From assembly GCA_029224185.1 (NCBI GenBank), contig CM055195.1, forward strand, positions 26,166,363 to 26,230,362: DNA of 64,000 nucleotides. Reading direction: 5' to 3'. Positions 34,402 to 46,749 of the stretch are shown here, piece by piece (within the stretch, counting starts at the first letter, position 1; each line of letters starts with the position of its first letter). The translations under genes and the position numbers were made by a program. This DNA is from Karalla daura (Eukaryota; Chordata; Actinopteri; Chaetodontiformes; Leiognathidae). The notes under the pieces were generated by a model that was given only the letters and a program-made list of their open reading frames with translations, had not been told where the DNA came from and searched no databases.

Positions 34402-34893
34402 TGTTAGAAGAAATTGTACATATGTAAATAGTTATCACGCTCATCTGATGCTTCACCACTGATGCCTGCTCACACTGTATATCATGCAACTGTAAACCAA
34501 CTAATTGTGTATATCATACAACTGTAAATCAACTAATTGTGTAAACTATTTTTCTGTCTTTGTATGAGAAGAAGCAGACCTCATGACTGTCTGGAACAGG
34601 CTGTTCTAGCACAAACCGATTTCAACTCATTCCTGCTTATCACAATGAACACATGTGTATCTATTCGCACCCACAGCCCAACACACTCATAATTATATGC
34701 GACACTAACACACCTACAAATGAATATGTATGATTACTCTAATATAAATAAAGGAGCAAGGATCTGCTCAGCGCTTCTCTGTGCAGACTTGTCTGAGCAG
34801 GGAGCCCTTGTACAAGTACAATCGTTGAATTGTCTCATCTGTGCTGTCCCTCACTTTTCAGGTGTCAGTAATCTGTGGCAGATTCCTCTGACA
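34402..34893 (+). repeat. 3' LTR
   Basis: 492 bp, same ends as the 5' LTR. The tandem array resumes immediately after it at 34894. Confidence 0.9.
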
Positions 34894-35039
34894 TTTTCCC
34901 ACCACTGTCATCAAAATTAAACGTTACACTTCTCCTTGTGAACTCATATTCCAGATAGGTGAAAGCGCAGTCTCCATAGAGCCAAATGTTTATCACTTGG
35001 CCAATTTGACTTTTTCCCATAAGAATGAATGGGAAAAAA

Positions 35040-38020
35040 AGAACTCCACAAACAAACATAGGATGCGTTGCCATACTTTGACTTAGAAACTTCATTTTCA
35101 TTTCAAAATTCAAGAAACTTGTGGTGTGTTTGTGTAGCGAGTTGCACGCTGATAGGTTGTATGGTTTTTCAGCAGCGCCTCTTCTCGACGACCATGTGCT
35201 CAGGTACCTGCTCCAATGTCTCCTCTGCTGACATGGTAATTCCAAGTGGAAAGGCGTACGGCTTCAATGCACCCAAGAAGATGGCCCAGGCCCTGGGAGA
35301 CTCCCAGACTGGGAAAGGGCCCCCTCAGCATTGGGCAAGCCCAATCTCTTCGTCGCACCAGGCCGACATGCGGGATCGCTTAAAAATCAGCTCTCGTTTC
35401 ACGCTTTTCACGTTGCTCCCAGCAACAGCCTAAGCAGCAGACAAATTCTTTTTTCCAGTTTTGTAGGAACATTGGTGCTCTCTCATGGTGGCATGCCATA
35501 AACCCGTGCGCCTTGTGAAATTTAAAGAGCGAGCCTCATCGTAGGCCCAGCGCAGCCTCTTCTCTCCATAAGCCCCCATTCATTTTCCCACCACTGCCAT
35601 CAAAATTAAACGCTACACTTCTCCTCGCGACTGTGGCCACAGTTTTCATAGTACACACACCAAATCGCGTCACGGCGTTCGGGAGACTCTCCCCCACGGC
35701 GTGAAAGTGAGCTCATATTCCAGATAGGTGAAAGCGTTGTCTCCATAGAGCCAAATGTTTATCACTTGGCCAATTTGGCTGTTTCCCATAAGAATGAATT
35801 GGAAAAACAGAACTCCACAAACAAGCATTCGCAACGTTGCCATACTTTGACTTAGAAACTTCATTTTCATTTCAAAAATTGAAGAATCTTGTGGTGTGTT
35901 TGTGTAGCGAGTTGGACGCTGATAGGTTGCATGGTTTTTCAGCAGCACCTCTTCTCGACGACCATGTGCTCAGGTACCTGCTCCATTGTCTCCTCTGCTG
36001 ACATGGTAATACAAAGTGATGAGGCGTCCAGCATCAATGCACCCCAGCAGATGGCACAAGCCCTGGGAGACTCCTAGAGTTTGAAAGGGCCCCCTCAGCA
36101 TTGGGCATGTCCAATCTCTTCTTAGCACCGGGCCGACATGCGGGATCGCTTAAAAATCAGCTCTCGTTTCGCTCTTTTCACGCTGCTCCCAGCCACACCC
36201 TAAGCAGCAGACAAATTCTTTTTTCCAGTTTTGTAGGAACATTGGTGCTCTCTCATGCGGGGCAGGCCATTAACCCGTGCGCCTTGTGAAATTTAAACGA
36301 CGAGCCTCATCGTAGGCCCAGTGCAGCCTTTCCTCTCCATAAGCCCCCATTCATTGACCCACCACTGCCATCAATGTTAAACGTTACACTACTCCTCTCG
36401 ACTGTGGCCACAGTTCTCATAGTACACACACCAAATCGTGTCAGGGCATTCTGGAGACTCTCCCCTACGGTGTGACAGTTAGCTCATGTTCCAGATTTGT
36501 GAAAGCGTTGTCTCCATAGAGCCAAATGTTTGTCACTTGGCCAATTTGGGTTTTTCCCATAAGAATGAATTGGAAAAACAGAACTCCACAAACAAACATT
36601 CGCAACGTTGCCATACTTTGACTTTGAAACTTCATTTTCATTTCCAAAATTCAAGAAACTTGTGGTGTGTTTGTGTAGCGAGTTGGACGCTGATAGGTTG
36701 TATGGTTTTTCAGCAGCGCCTCTTCTCGACGACCATGTGCTCAGGTACCTGCTCCAATGTCTCCTCTGCTGACATGGTAATTCCAAGTGGAAAGGCGTAC
36801 GGCTTCAATGCACCCAAGCAGATGGCCCAGGCCCTGGGAGACTCCCAGACTGGGAAAGGGCCCCCTCAGCATTGGGCAAGCCCAATCTCTTCTTCGCACC
36901 AGGCCGACATGCGGGATCGCTTACAAATCAGCTCTCGTTTCACGCTTTTCACGTTGCTCCCAGCAACAGCCTAAGCAGCAGACAAATTCTTTTTTCCAGT
37001 TTTGTAGGAACATTGGTGCTCTCTCATGGTGGCATGCCATAAACCCGTGCGCCTTGTGAAATTTAAAGAGCGAGCCTCATCGTCGGCCCAGCGCAGCCTC
37101 TTCTCTCCATAAGCCCCCATTCATTTTCCCACCACTGCCATCAAAATTAAACGCTACACTTCTCCTCGCGACTGTGGCCACAGTTTTCATAGTACACACA
37201 CCAAATCGCGTCACGGCGTTTGGGAGACTCTCCCCCACGGAGTGAAAGTGAGCTCATATTCCAGATAGGTGAAAGCGTTGTCTCCATAGAGCCAAATGTT
37301 TATCACTTGGCCAATTTGGCTGTTTCCCATAAGAATGAATGGGAAAAACAGAACTCCACAAACAAACATTCGCAACGTTGCCATACTTTGACTTAGAAAC
37401 TTCATTTTCATTTCAAAAATTGAAGAATCTTGTGGTGTGTTTGTGTAGCGAGTTGCACGCTGATAGGTTGCATGGTTTTTCAGCAGCACCTCTTCTCGAC
37501 GACCATGTGCTCAGGTACCTGCTCCATTGTCTCCTCTGCTGACATGGTAATACAAAGTGATGAGGCGTCCAGCATCAATGCACCCCAGCAGATGGCACAA
37601 GCCCTGGGAGACTCCTAGAGTTTGAAAGGGCCCCCTCAGCATTGGGCATGTCCAATCTCTTAGCACCGGGCCGACATGCCAGATCGCTTAAAAATCAGCT
37701 CTCGTTTCGCTCTTTTCACGCTGCTCCCAGCCACACCCTATGCAGCAGACAAATTCTTTTTTCCAGTTTTGTAGGAACATTGGTGCTCTCTCATGCGGGG
37801 CAGGCCATAAACCCGTGCGCCTTGTGAAATTTAAACGACGAGCCTCATCGTAGGCCCAGTGCAGCCTTTCCTCTCCATAAGCCCCCATTCATTGACCCAC
37901 CACTGCCATCAATGTTAAACGTTACACTACTCCTCTCGACTGTGGCCACAGTTCTCATAGTACACACACCAAATCGTGTCAGGGCATTCTGGAGACTCTC
38001 CCCTACGGTGTGACAGTTAG
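35040..38020. repeat. Dimer-level duplication, offset ~1541
   Basis: The two-unit block beginning near 35040 recurs from near 36580. Diagnostic shared variants include CCAAGTGGAAAGGCGTACGG (35244 and 36785) and the unit with GTTTCCCATAAGAATGAAT (35791 and 37321). Confidence 0.8.
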
Positions 38021-41000
38021 CTCATGTTCCAGATAGGTGAAAGCGTTGTCTCCATAGAGCCAAATGTTTATCACTTGGCCAATTTGGGTTTTTCCCATAA
38101 GAATGAATGGGAAAAAGAGAACTCCACAAAAAAACATTCGCAACGTTGCCATACTTTGACTTTGAAACTTCATTTTCATTTCAAAAATTGAAGAATCTTG
38201 TGGTGTGTTTGTGTAGCGAGTTGCACGCTGATAGGTTGTATGGTTTTTCAGCAGCACCTCTTCTCGACGACCATGTGCTCAGATACCTGCTCCATTGTCT
38301 CCTCTGCTGACATGGTAAAACAAAGTGATGATGTGTCCAGCTTCAATGCACCCCAGCAGATGGCACAGGCCCTGAGAGACTCCCAGAGTTTGAAAGGGCC
38401 CCATCAGCATTGGGCATGTCCAATCTCTTTTTCGCACCGGTCCAACATGCGGGATCGCTTAAAAATCAGCTCTCGTTATGCTATTTTCACGCTGCTCCCA
38501 GCCACACCCTAAGCAGCAGAAAAATTCTTTTTTCCAGTTTTGTAGGAACATTGGTGCTCTCTCATGCGGGGCAGGCCATAAACCCGTGCGCCTTGTGAAA
38601 TTTAAACGACGAGCATCATCGTAGGCCCAGTGCAGCCTTTTCCCTCCATAGGCCCCCTTTCATTTTCCCACCGCTGCCATCAATGTTAAACGTTACACTT
38701 CTCCTCGCGACTGTGGCCACAGTTTTCATAGTACACACACCAAATCGTGTCAGGGCGTTCTGGAGACTCTCCCCTACTGCTTGACAGTTAGCTCATGTTC
38801 CAGATTGGGGAAAGCGTTGTCTCCATAGAGCCAAATGTTTATCACTTGGCCAATTTGGGTTTTTCCCATAAGAATGAATGGGAAAAACAGAACTCCACAA
38901 ACAAACATTCGCAACGTTGCCATACTTTGACTTTGAAACTTCATCTTCATTTCAAAAATTGAAGATTCTTGTGGTGTGTTTGTGTAGCGAGTTGCACGCT
39001 GATTGGTTGTATGGTTTTTCAGCAGCACCTCTTCTCGACGACCATGTGCTCAGGTACCTGCTCCATTGTCTCCTCTGCTGACATGGTAATACAAAGTGAT
39101 GAGGCGTCCAGCTTCAATGCACTCCTGCAGATGGCACAGGCCCTGGGAGACTCCCAGAGTGTGAAAGGGACCCCTCAGCAATTGGGCATGTCCAATGTCT
39201 TCTTAGCACCGGGCCGACATGCGGGATCGCTTAAAAATCAGCTCTCGTTTCGCTCTTTTCACGCTGCTCCCAGCCACACCCTAAGCAGCAGAAAAAGTAT
39301 TTTTTCCAGTTTTGTAGGAACATTGGTGCTCTCTCATGCGGGGCAGGCCATAAACCCGTGCGCCTTGTGAAATTTAAACGACGAGCCTCATCGTAGGCCC
39401 AGTGCAGCCTATTCCCTCCATAGGCCCCCTTTCATTTTCCCACCACTGCCATCAATGTTAAACGTTACACTTCTCCTCGCGACTGTGGCCACAGTTCTCA
39501 TAGTACACACACCAAATCGTGTCAGGACGTTCTGGAGACTGTCCCCTACTGCTTGACATTTAGCTCATTTTCCAGATTGGGGAAAGCGTTGTCTCCATAG
39601 AGCCAAATGTTTATCACTTGGCCAATTTGGCTTTTTCCCATAAGAATGAATGGGAAAAACAGAACTCCACAAACAAACATTCGCAACGTTGCCATACTTT
39701 GACTTTGAAACTTCATTTTCATTTCAAAAATTGAAGAATCTTGTGGTGTGTTTGTGTAGCGAGTTGCACGCTGATAGGTTGTATGGTTTTTCAGCAGCCC
39801 CTGTTCTCGGCGACCATGTGCTCAGGTACCTGCTCCAATGTCTCCTCTGCTGACATGATAATACAAAGTGATCAGGCGTCCAGCTTCAATGCACCCCAGC
39901 AGATGGCACAGGCTTTGGGAGACTCCCAGAGTGGGAAAGGGCATCCTCAGCATTGGGCATGTCCAATCTCTTCTTAGCACCGGGCCGACATGCGGGATCG
40001 CTGAAAAATCTGCTCTCGTTTCGCTCTTTTCACGCTGCTCCCAGCCACACCCTAAGCAGCAGAAAAAGTATTTTTTCCAGTTTTGTAGGGACATTGGTGC
40101 TCTCTCATGCGGGGCAGGCCATAAACCCGTGCGCCCTCAGAAATTTAAACGACGAGCCTCACCGTCTGCCCAGTGCAGCCTCTTCTCTCCATAAGCCCCC
40201 ATTCATTTTCCCACCACTGCCATCAATGTTTAACGTTACACTACTCCTCGCGACTGTGGCCACAGTTCTCATAGTACACACACCAAATCGTGTCAGGGCA
40301 ATCTGGAGACTCTCCCCTACAGCTTGACAGTTAGGTCATATTCCAGATTGGTGAAAGCGTTGTCTCCATAGAGCCAAATGTTTATCAATTGGCCAATGTG
40401 GCTTTTTCCCATAAGAATGAATGGGAAAAACAGAACTCCACAAACAAACATTCGCAACGTTGCCATACTTTGACTTTGAAACTTCATTTTCATTTCAAAA
40501 ATTGAAGAATCTTGTGATGTGTTTGTGTAGCGAGTTGCAAGCTGATAGGTTGTATGATTTTTCAGCAGCGCCTCTTCTCGGCGACCATGTGCTCAGGTAC
40601 CTGCTCCAATGTCTCCTCTGCTGACATGATTATGCAAAGTGATCAGGCATCCAGCTTCAATGCAACCCAGCAGATGGCACAGGCTTTGGGAGACTCCCAG
40701 AGTGGGAAAGGGCATCCTCAGCATTGGGCATGTCCAATCTCTTCTTAGCACCGGGCCGACATGCGGGATCGCTGAAAAATCAGCTCTCGTTTCGGTATTT
40801 TCACGCTGCTCCCAGCCACACCCTAAGCAGCAGAAAAAGTATTTTTTCCAGTTTTGTAGGGACATTGGTGCTCTCTCATGCGGGGCAGGCCATAAACCCG
40901 TGTGCCCTCGGAAATTTAAACGACTCGCCTCACCGTCTGCCCAGTGCAGCCTCTTCTCTCCATAAGCCCCCATTCATTTTCCCACCACTGCCATCAATGT

Positions 41001-44000
41001 TTAACGTTACACTACTCCTCGCGACTGTGGCCACAGTTCTCATAGTACACACACCAAATCGTGTCAGGGCATTCTGGAGACTCTCCCCTACGGCTTGACA
41101 GTTAGCTCATGTTCCAGATTGGTGAAAGCGTTGTCTCCATAGAGCCAAATGTTTATCACTTGGCCAATTTGGCTTCTTCCCATAAGAATGAATGGGAAAA
41201 ACAGAACTCCACAAACAAACATTCGCAACGTTGCCATACTTTGACTTTGAAACTTCATTTTCATTTCAAAAACTGAAGAATCTTGTGGTGTGTTTGTGTA
41301 GCGAGTTGCACGCTGTTAGGTTGTATGGTTTTTCAGCAGCACCTCTTCTCGACGACCATGTGCTCAGGTACCTGCTCCAATGTCTCCTCTGCTGACATGG
41401 CAATACAAAGTGATGAGGCGTCCAGCTTCAATGCACCCCAGCAGATTGCACTGGCTTTGGGAGACTCCAAGAGTGGGAAATGGCCCCCTCAGCATTGGGC
41501 ATGTCCAATCTCTTCTTAGCACCGTTTCGACATGCGGGATCGCTGAAAAATCAGCTCTTGTTTCGCTCTTTTCACGCTGCTCCCAGCCACACCCTAAGCA
41601 GCAGACAAATTCTTTTTTCCAGTTTTGTAGGAACATTGGTGCTCTCTCATGCGGGGCAGGCCATAAACCCGTGCGCCTTGTGAAATTTAAATGACGAGCC
41701 TCGTCGTAGGCCCAGTGCAGCCTTTTTTCTCCATAAGCCCCTATTCATTGACCCACCACTGCCATCAATGTTAAACGTCACACTACTCCTCGCGACTGTG
41801 GCCACAGTTTTCATAGTACACACACCAAATCGTGTCAGGGCATTCTGGAGACTCTCCCCTACGACGTGACAGTTAGCTCATGTTCCAGATTGGGGAAAGC
41901 GTTGTCTCCATAGAGCCAAATGTTTATCACTTGGCCAATTTGGCTTCTTCCCATAAGAATGAATGCTAAAAACAGAACTCCACAATCAAACATTCGCAAC
42001 GTTGCCATACTTTGACTTTGAAGCTTAATTTTCATTTCAAAAATTGAAGAATCTTGTGGTGTGTTTGTGTTGCGAGTTGCAGGCTGATATGTTGTATGGT
42101 TTTTCAGCAGCGCCTCTTCTCGACGACCATGTGCTCAGGTACCTGCTCCATTGTCTCCTCTGTTGACATGGTAATACAAAGTGATGGCGCGTCCAGCTTC
42201 AATGCACCCCAGCAGATGGCACAAGCCCTGAGAGACTCCCAGAGTTTTAAAGGGCCCCCTCAGCATTGGGCATGTCCAATCTCTTCTTAGCACCGGACCG
42301 ACATGCGGGATCGCTGAAAAATCAGCTCTCGTTTCGCTCTTTTCACGCTGCTCCCAGCCACACCCTAAGCAGCAGACAAATTCTTTCTTCCAGTTTTGTA
42401 GGAACATTGGTGCTCTCTCATGCGGGGCAGGCCATAAACCCGTGCGCCTTGTGAAATTTAAATGACGAGCCTCGTCGTAGGCCCAGTGCAGCCCTTTTTC
42501 TCCATAAGCCCCCATTCATTGTCCCACCACTGCCATCAATGTTAAACGTCACACTACTCCTCGCGACTGTGGCCACAGTTTTCATAGTACACACACCAAA
42601 TCGTGTCAGGGCATTCTGGAGACTCTCCCCTACGACGTGACAGTTAGCTCATGTTCCAGATTGGGGAAAGCGTTGTCTCCATAGAGCCAAATGTTTATCA
42701 CTTGGCCAATTTGGCTTCTTCCCATAAGAATGAATGCTAAAAACAGAACTCCACAATCAAACATTCGCAACGTTGCCATACTTTGACTTTGAAGCTTCAT
42801 TTTCATTTCAAAAATTGAAGAATCTTGTGGTGTGTTTGTGTTGCGAGTTGCACGCTGATATGTTGTATGGTTTTTCAGCAGCGCCTCTTCTCGACGACCA
42901 TGTGCTCAGGTACCTGCTCCATTGTCTCCTCTGTTGACATGGTAATACAAAGTGATGGCGCGTCCAGCTTCAATGCACCCCAGCAGATGGCACAAGCCCT
43001 GAGAGACTCCCAGAGTTTTAAAGGGCCCCCTCAGCATTGGGCATGTCCAATCTCTTCTTAGCACCGGGCCGACATGCGGGATCGCTTAAAAATCAGCTCT
43101 CGTTTCGCTCTTTTCACGCTGCTCCCAGCCACACCCTAAGCAGCAGACAAATTCTTTTTTCCAGTTTTGTTGGAGCATTGGTGCTCTCTCATGCGGGGCA
43201 GGCCATAAACCCGAGCACCCTGTGAAATTTAAACGACGAGCATCATCGTAGGCCCAGTGCAGCCTTTTCCCTCCATAGGCCCCCTTTCATTTTCCCACCG
43301 CTGCCATCAATGTTAAACGTTACACTTCTCCTCGCGACTGTGGCCACAGTTTTCATAGTACACACACCAAATCGTGTCAGGGCGTTCTGGAGACTCTCCC
43401 CTACGGCTTGACAGTTAGCTCATGTTCCAGATTGGTGAAAGCGTTGTCTGCATAGAGCCAAATGTTTATCACTTGGCCAATTTGGCTTTTTCCCATAAGA
43501 ATGAATGGGAAAAACAGAACTCCACAAACAAACATTCGCAAATTTGCCATACTTTGACTTTGAAACTTCATTTTCATTTCAAAAATTGAAGAATCTTGTG
43601 GTGTGTTTGTGTAGCGAGTTGCACGCTGATAGGTTGTATGGTTTTTCAGCAGCGCCTCTTCTCGACGACCATGTGCTCAGGTACCTGCTCTATTGTCTCC
43701 TCTGCTGACATGGTAATACAAAGTGATGAGGCGTCCAGCTTCAATGCACCCCAGCAGATGGCACAGGCCCTGGGAGACTCCCAGAGTTTTAAAGGGCCCC
43801 CTCAACATTGGGCATGTCCAATCTCTTCTTAGCACCGGGCCGACATGCGGGATCGCTTAAAAATCAGCTCTCGTTTCAGTATTTTCACGCTGCTCCCAGC
43901 CACACCCTAAGCAGCAGAAAAATTCTTTTTTCCAGTTTTGGAGGAACATTGGTGCTCTCTCATGCGGGGCAGGCCATAAACCCGTGCGCCTTGCGAAATT

Positions 44001-46749
44001 TAAACGACGAGCCTCATCGTAGGCCCAGTGCAGCCTTTCCTCTCCAGAAGCCCCCATTCATTGACCCACCACTGCCATCAATGTTAAACGTTACATTACT
44101 CCTCTCGACTGTGGCCACAGTTCTCATTGTACACACACCAAATCGTGTCAGGGCATTCTGGAGACTCTCCCCTACGGTGTGACAGCCAGCTCATGTTCCA
44201 GATTGGTGAATGCGCTGTCTCCATTGAGCCAAATGTTTGTCACTTGGCCAATTTGGGTTTTTCCCATAAGAATGAATGGGAAAAACAGAACTCCACAAAC
44301 AAACATTCACAACGTTGCCATACTTTGACTTTGAAACTTCATTTTCATTTAAAAAATTGAAGAATCTTGGGATGTGTTTGTGTAGCGAGTTGCACGCTGA
44401 TAGGTTGTATGGTTTTTCAGCAGCGCCTCTTTTCGGCGACCATGTGCTCAGGTACCTGCTCCATTGTCTCCTCTGCTGACATGGTAATAAAAAGTGATCA
44501 GGCGTCCAGCTTCAATGCACCCCAGCAGATGGCACAAGCCCTGGGAGACTCCCAGAGATTGAAAGGGCCCCCTCAGCATTGGGCATGTCTAATCCCTTCT
44601 CAGCACCGGGCCGACATGTGGGATCGCTGAAAAATCAGCTCTCGTTTCGCTCTTTTCACGCTGCTCCCAGCCACACCCTAAGCAGCAGAAAAATTCTTTT
44701 TTCCAGTTTTGTAGGAACATTGGTGCTCTTTCATGCGGGGCAGGCCATAAACCCGTGCGCCTTGTGAAATTTAAACGACGAGCCTCATCGTAGGCCCAGT
44801 GCAGCCTTTTCCCTCCATAGGCCCCCTTTCATTTTCCCACCACTAATATCAATGTTAAACGTTACACTTCTCCTCGCGACTGTGGCCACAGTTCTCATAG
44901 TACACACACCAAATCGTGTCAGGGCGTTCTGGAGACTGTCCCCTACTGCTTGACAGTTAGCTCATTTTCCAGATTGGTGAAAGCGTTGTCTCCATAGAGC
45001 CAAATGTTTGTCACTTGGCCAATTTGGCTTTTTCCCATAAGAATGAATGGGAAAAACAGAACTCCACAAACAAACATTCGCAACTTTGCCATACTTTGAC
45101 TTTGAAACTTCATTTTCATTTCAAAAATTGAAGAATCTTGTGGTGTGTTTGTGTAGCGAGTTGCACGCTGATAGGTTGTATGGTTTTTCAGCAGGGCCTC
45201 TTCTCGGCGACCCTGTGCTAAGGTACCTGCTCCAATGTCTCCTCTGCTGACATGATTATGCAAAGTGATCAGGCGTCCAGCTTCAATGCACCCCAGCAGA
45301 TGGCACAGGCTTTGGGAGACTCCCAGAGTGGGAAAGGGCATCCTCAGCATTGGGCATGTCCAATCTCTTCTTAGCACCGGGCCGACATGCGGGATCGCTG
45401 AAAAATCAGCTCTCGTTTCGGTATTTTCACGCTGCTCCCAGCCACACCCTATGCAGCAGAAAAAGTATTTTTTCCAGTTTTGTAGGGACATTGGTGCTCT
45501 CTCATGCGGGGCAGGCCATAAACCCGTGTGCCCTCGGAAATTTAAACGACTCGTCTCACCGTCTGCCCCGTGCAGCCTCTTCTCTCCATAAGCCCCCATT
45601 CATTTTCCCACCACTGCCATCAATGTTTAACGTTACACTACTCCACGCGACTGTGGCCACAGTTCTCATAGTACACACACCAAATCGTGTCAGGGCATTC
45701 TGGAGACTCTCCCCTACGGCTTGACAGTTAGCTCATTTTCCAGATTGGTGAAAGCGTTGTCTCCATAGAGCCAAATGTTTATCACTTGGCCAATTTGGCT
45801 TTTTCCATAAGAATGAATGGGAAAAACAGAACTCCACAAACAAACATTCGCAACGTTGCCATACTTTGACTTTGAAACTTAATTTTCATTTCAAAAACTG
45901 AAGAATCTTGTGGTGTGTTTGTGTAGCGAGTTGCACGCTGATAGGTTGTATGGTTTTTCAGCAGCACCTCTTCTCGACGACCATGTGCTCAGGTACCTGC
46001 TCCAATGTCTCCTCTGCTGACATGGCAATACAAAGTGATGAGGCGTCCAGCTTCAATGCACCCCAGCAGATTGCACTGGCTTTGGGAGACTCCAAGAGTG
46101 GGAAATGGCCCCCTCAGCATTGGGCATGTCCAATCTCTTCTTAGCACCGTTTCGACATGCGGGATCGCTGAAAAATCAGCTCTTGTTTCGCTCTTTTCAC
46201 GCTGCTCCCAGCCACACCCGAAGCAGCAGAAAAAGTATTTTTTCCAGTTTTGTAGGGACATTGGTGCTCTCTCATGCGGGGCAGGCCATAAACCCGTGCA
46301 CCCTGTGAAATTAAACGACGAGCCTCACCGTCTCCCCAGTGCAGCCTCTTCTCTCAATCAGCCCCCATTCATTTTCCCACCACTGCCATCAATGTTTAAC
46401 GTTACACTACTCCTCGCGACTGTGGCCACAGTCCTCATAGTACACACACCAAATCGTGTCAGGGCATTCTGGAGACTCTCCCCTACAGCTTGACAGTTAG
46501 GTCATATTCCAGATTGGTGAAAGCGTTCTCTCCATAGAGCCAAATGTTTATCACTTGGCCAATGTGGCTTTTTCCCATAAGAATGAATGGGAAAAACAGA
46601 ACTCCACAAACAAACATTCGCAACGTTGCCATACTTTGACTTTGAAACTTCATTTTCATTTCAAAAATTGAAGAATCTTGTGATGTGTTTGTGTAGCGAG
46701 TTGCAAGCTGATAGGTTGTATGGTTTTTCAGCAGCGCCTCTTCTCGGCG

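Larger units (their letters stand above)
32056..34893 (+). mobile_element. Non-autonomous LTR retrotransposon inserted in the array
   Basis: Two 492-bp LTRs (32056-32547 and 34402-34893), each TGTTAG...TGACA, differ at nine positions that I counted (about 1.8%). A tRNA-type primer-binding site, TTGGTCCTTCGAGC, lies just inside the 5' LTR near 32555. A purine tract AGGAGGGAA directly precedes the 3' LTR. Each LTR holds a TATAAATAAA near its centre-right. The internal region has no gag or pol, and most of it is a hAT fragment. The target duplication is imperfect (TTTCC on the left, TTTTCC on the right). Without coding capacity it must have been moved by another element's enzymes. Confidence 0.9.

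Noticed and set aside
44943..45599. 218-codon minus-strand frame as a gene
   Set aside because: It crosses satellite units, overlaps open frames on the other strand, and is closed by stops in most other copies.
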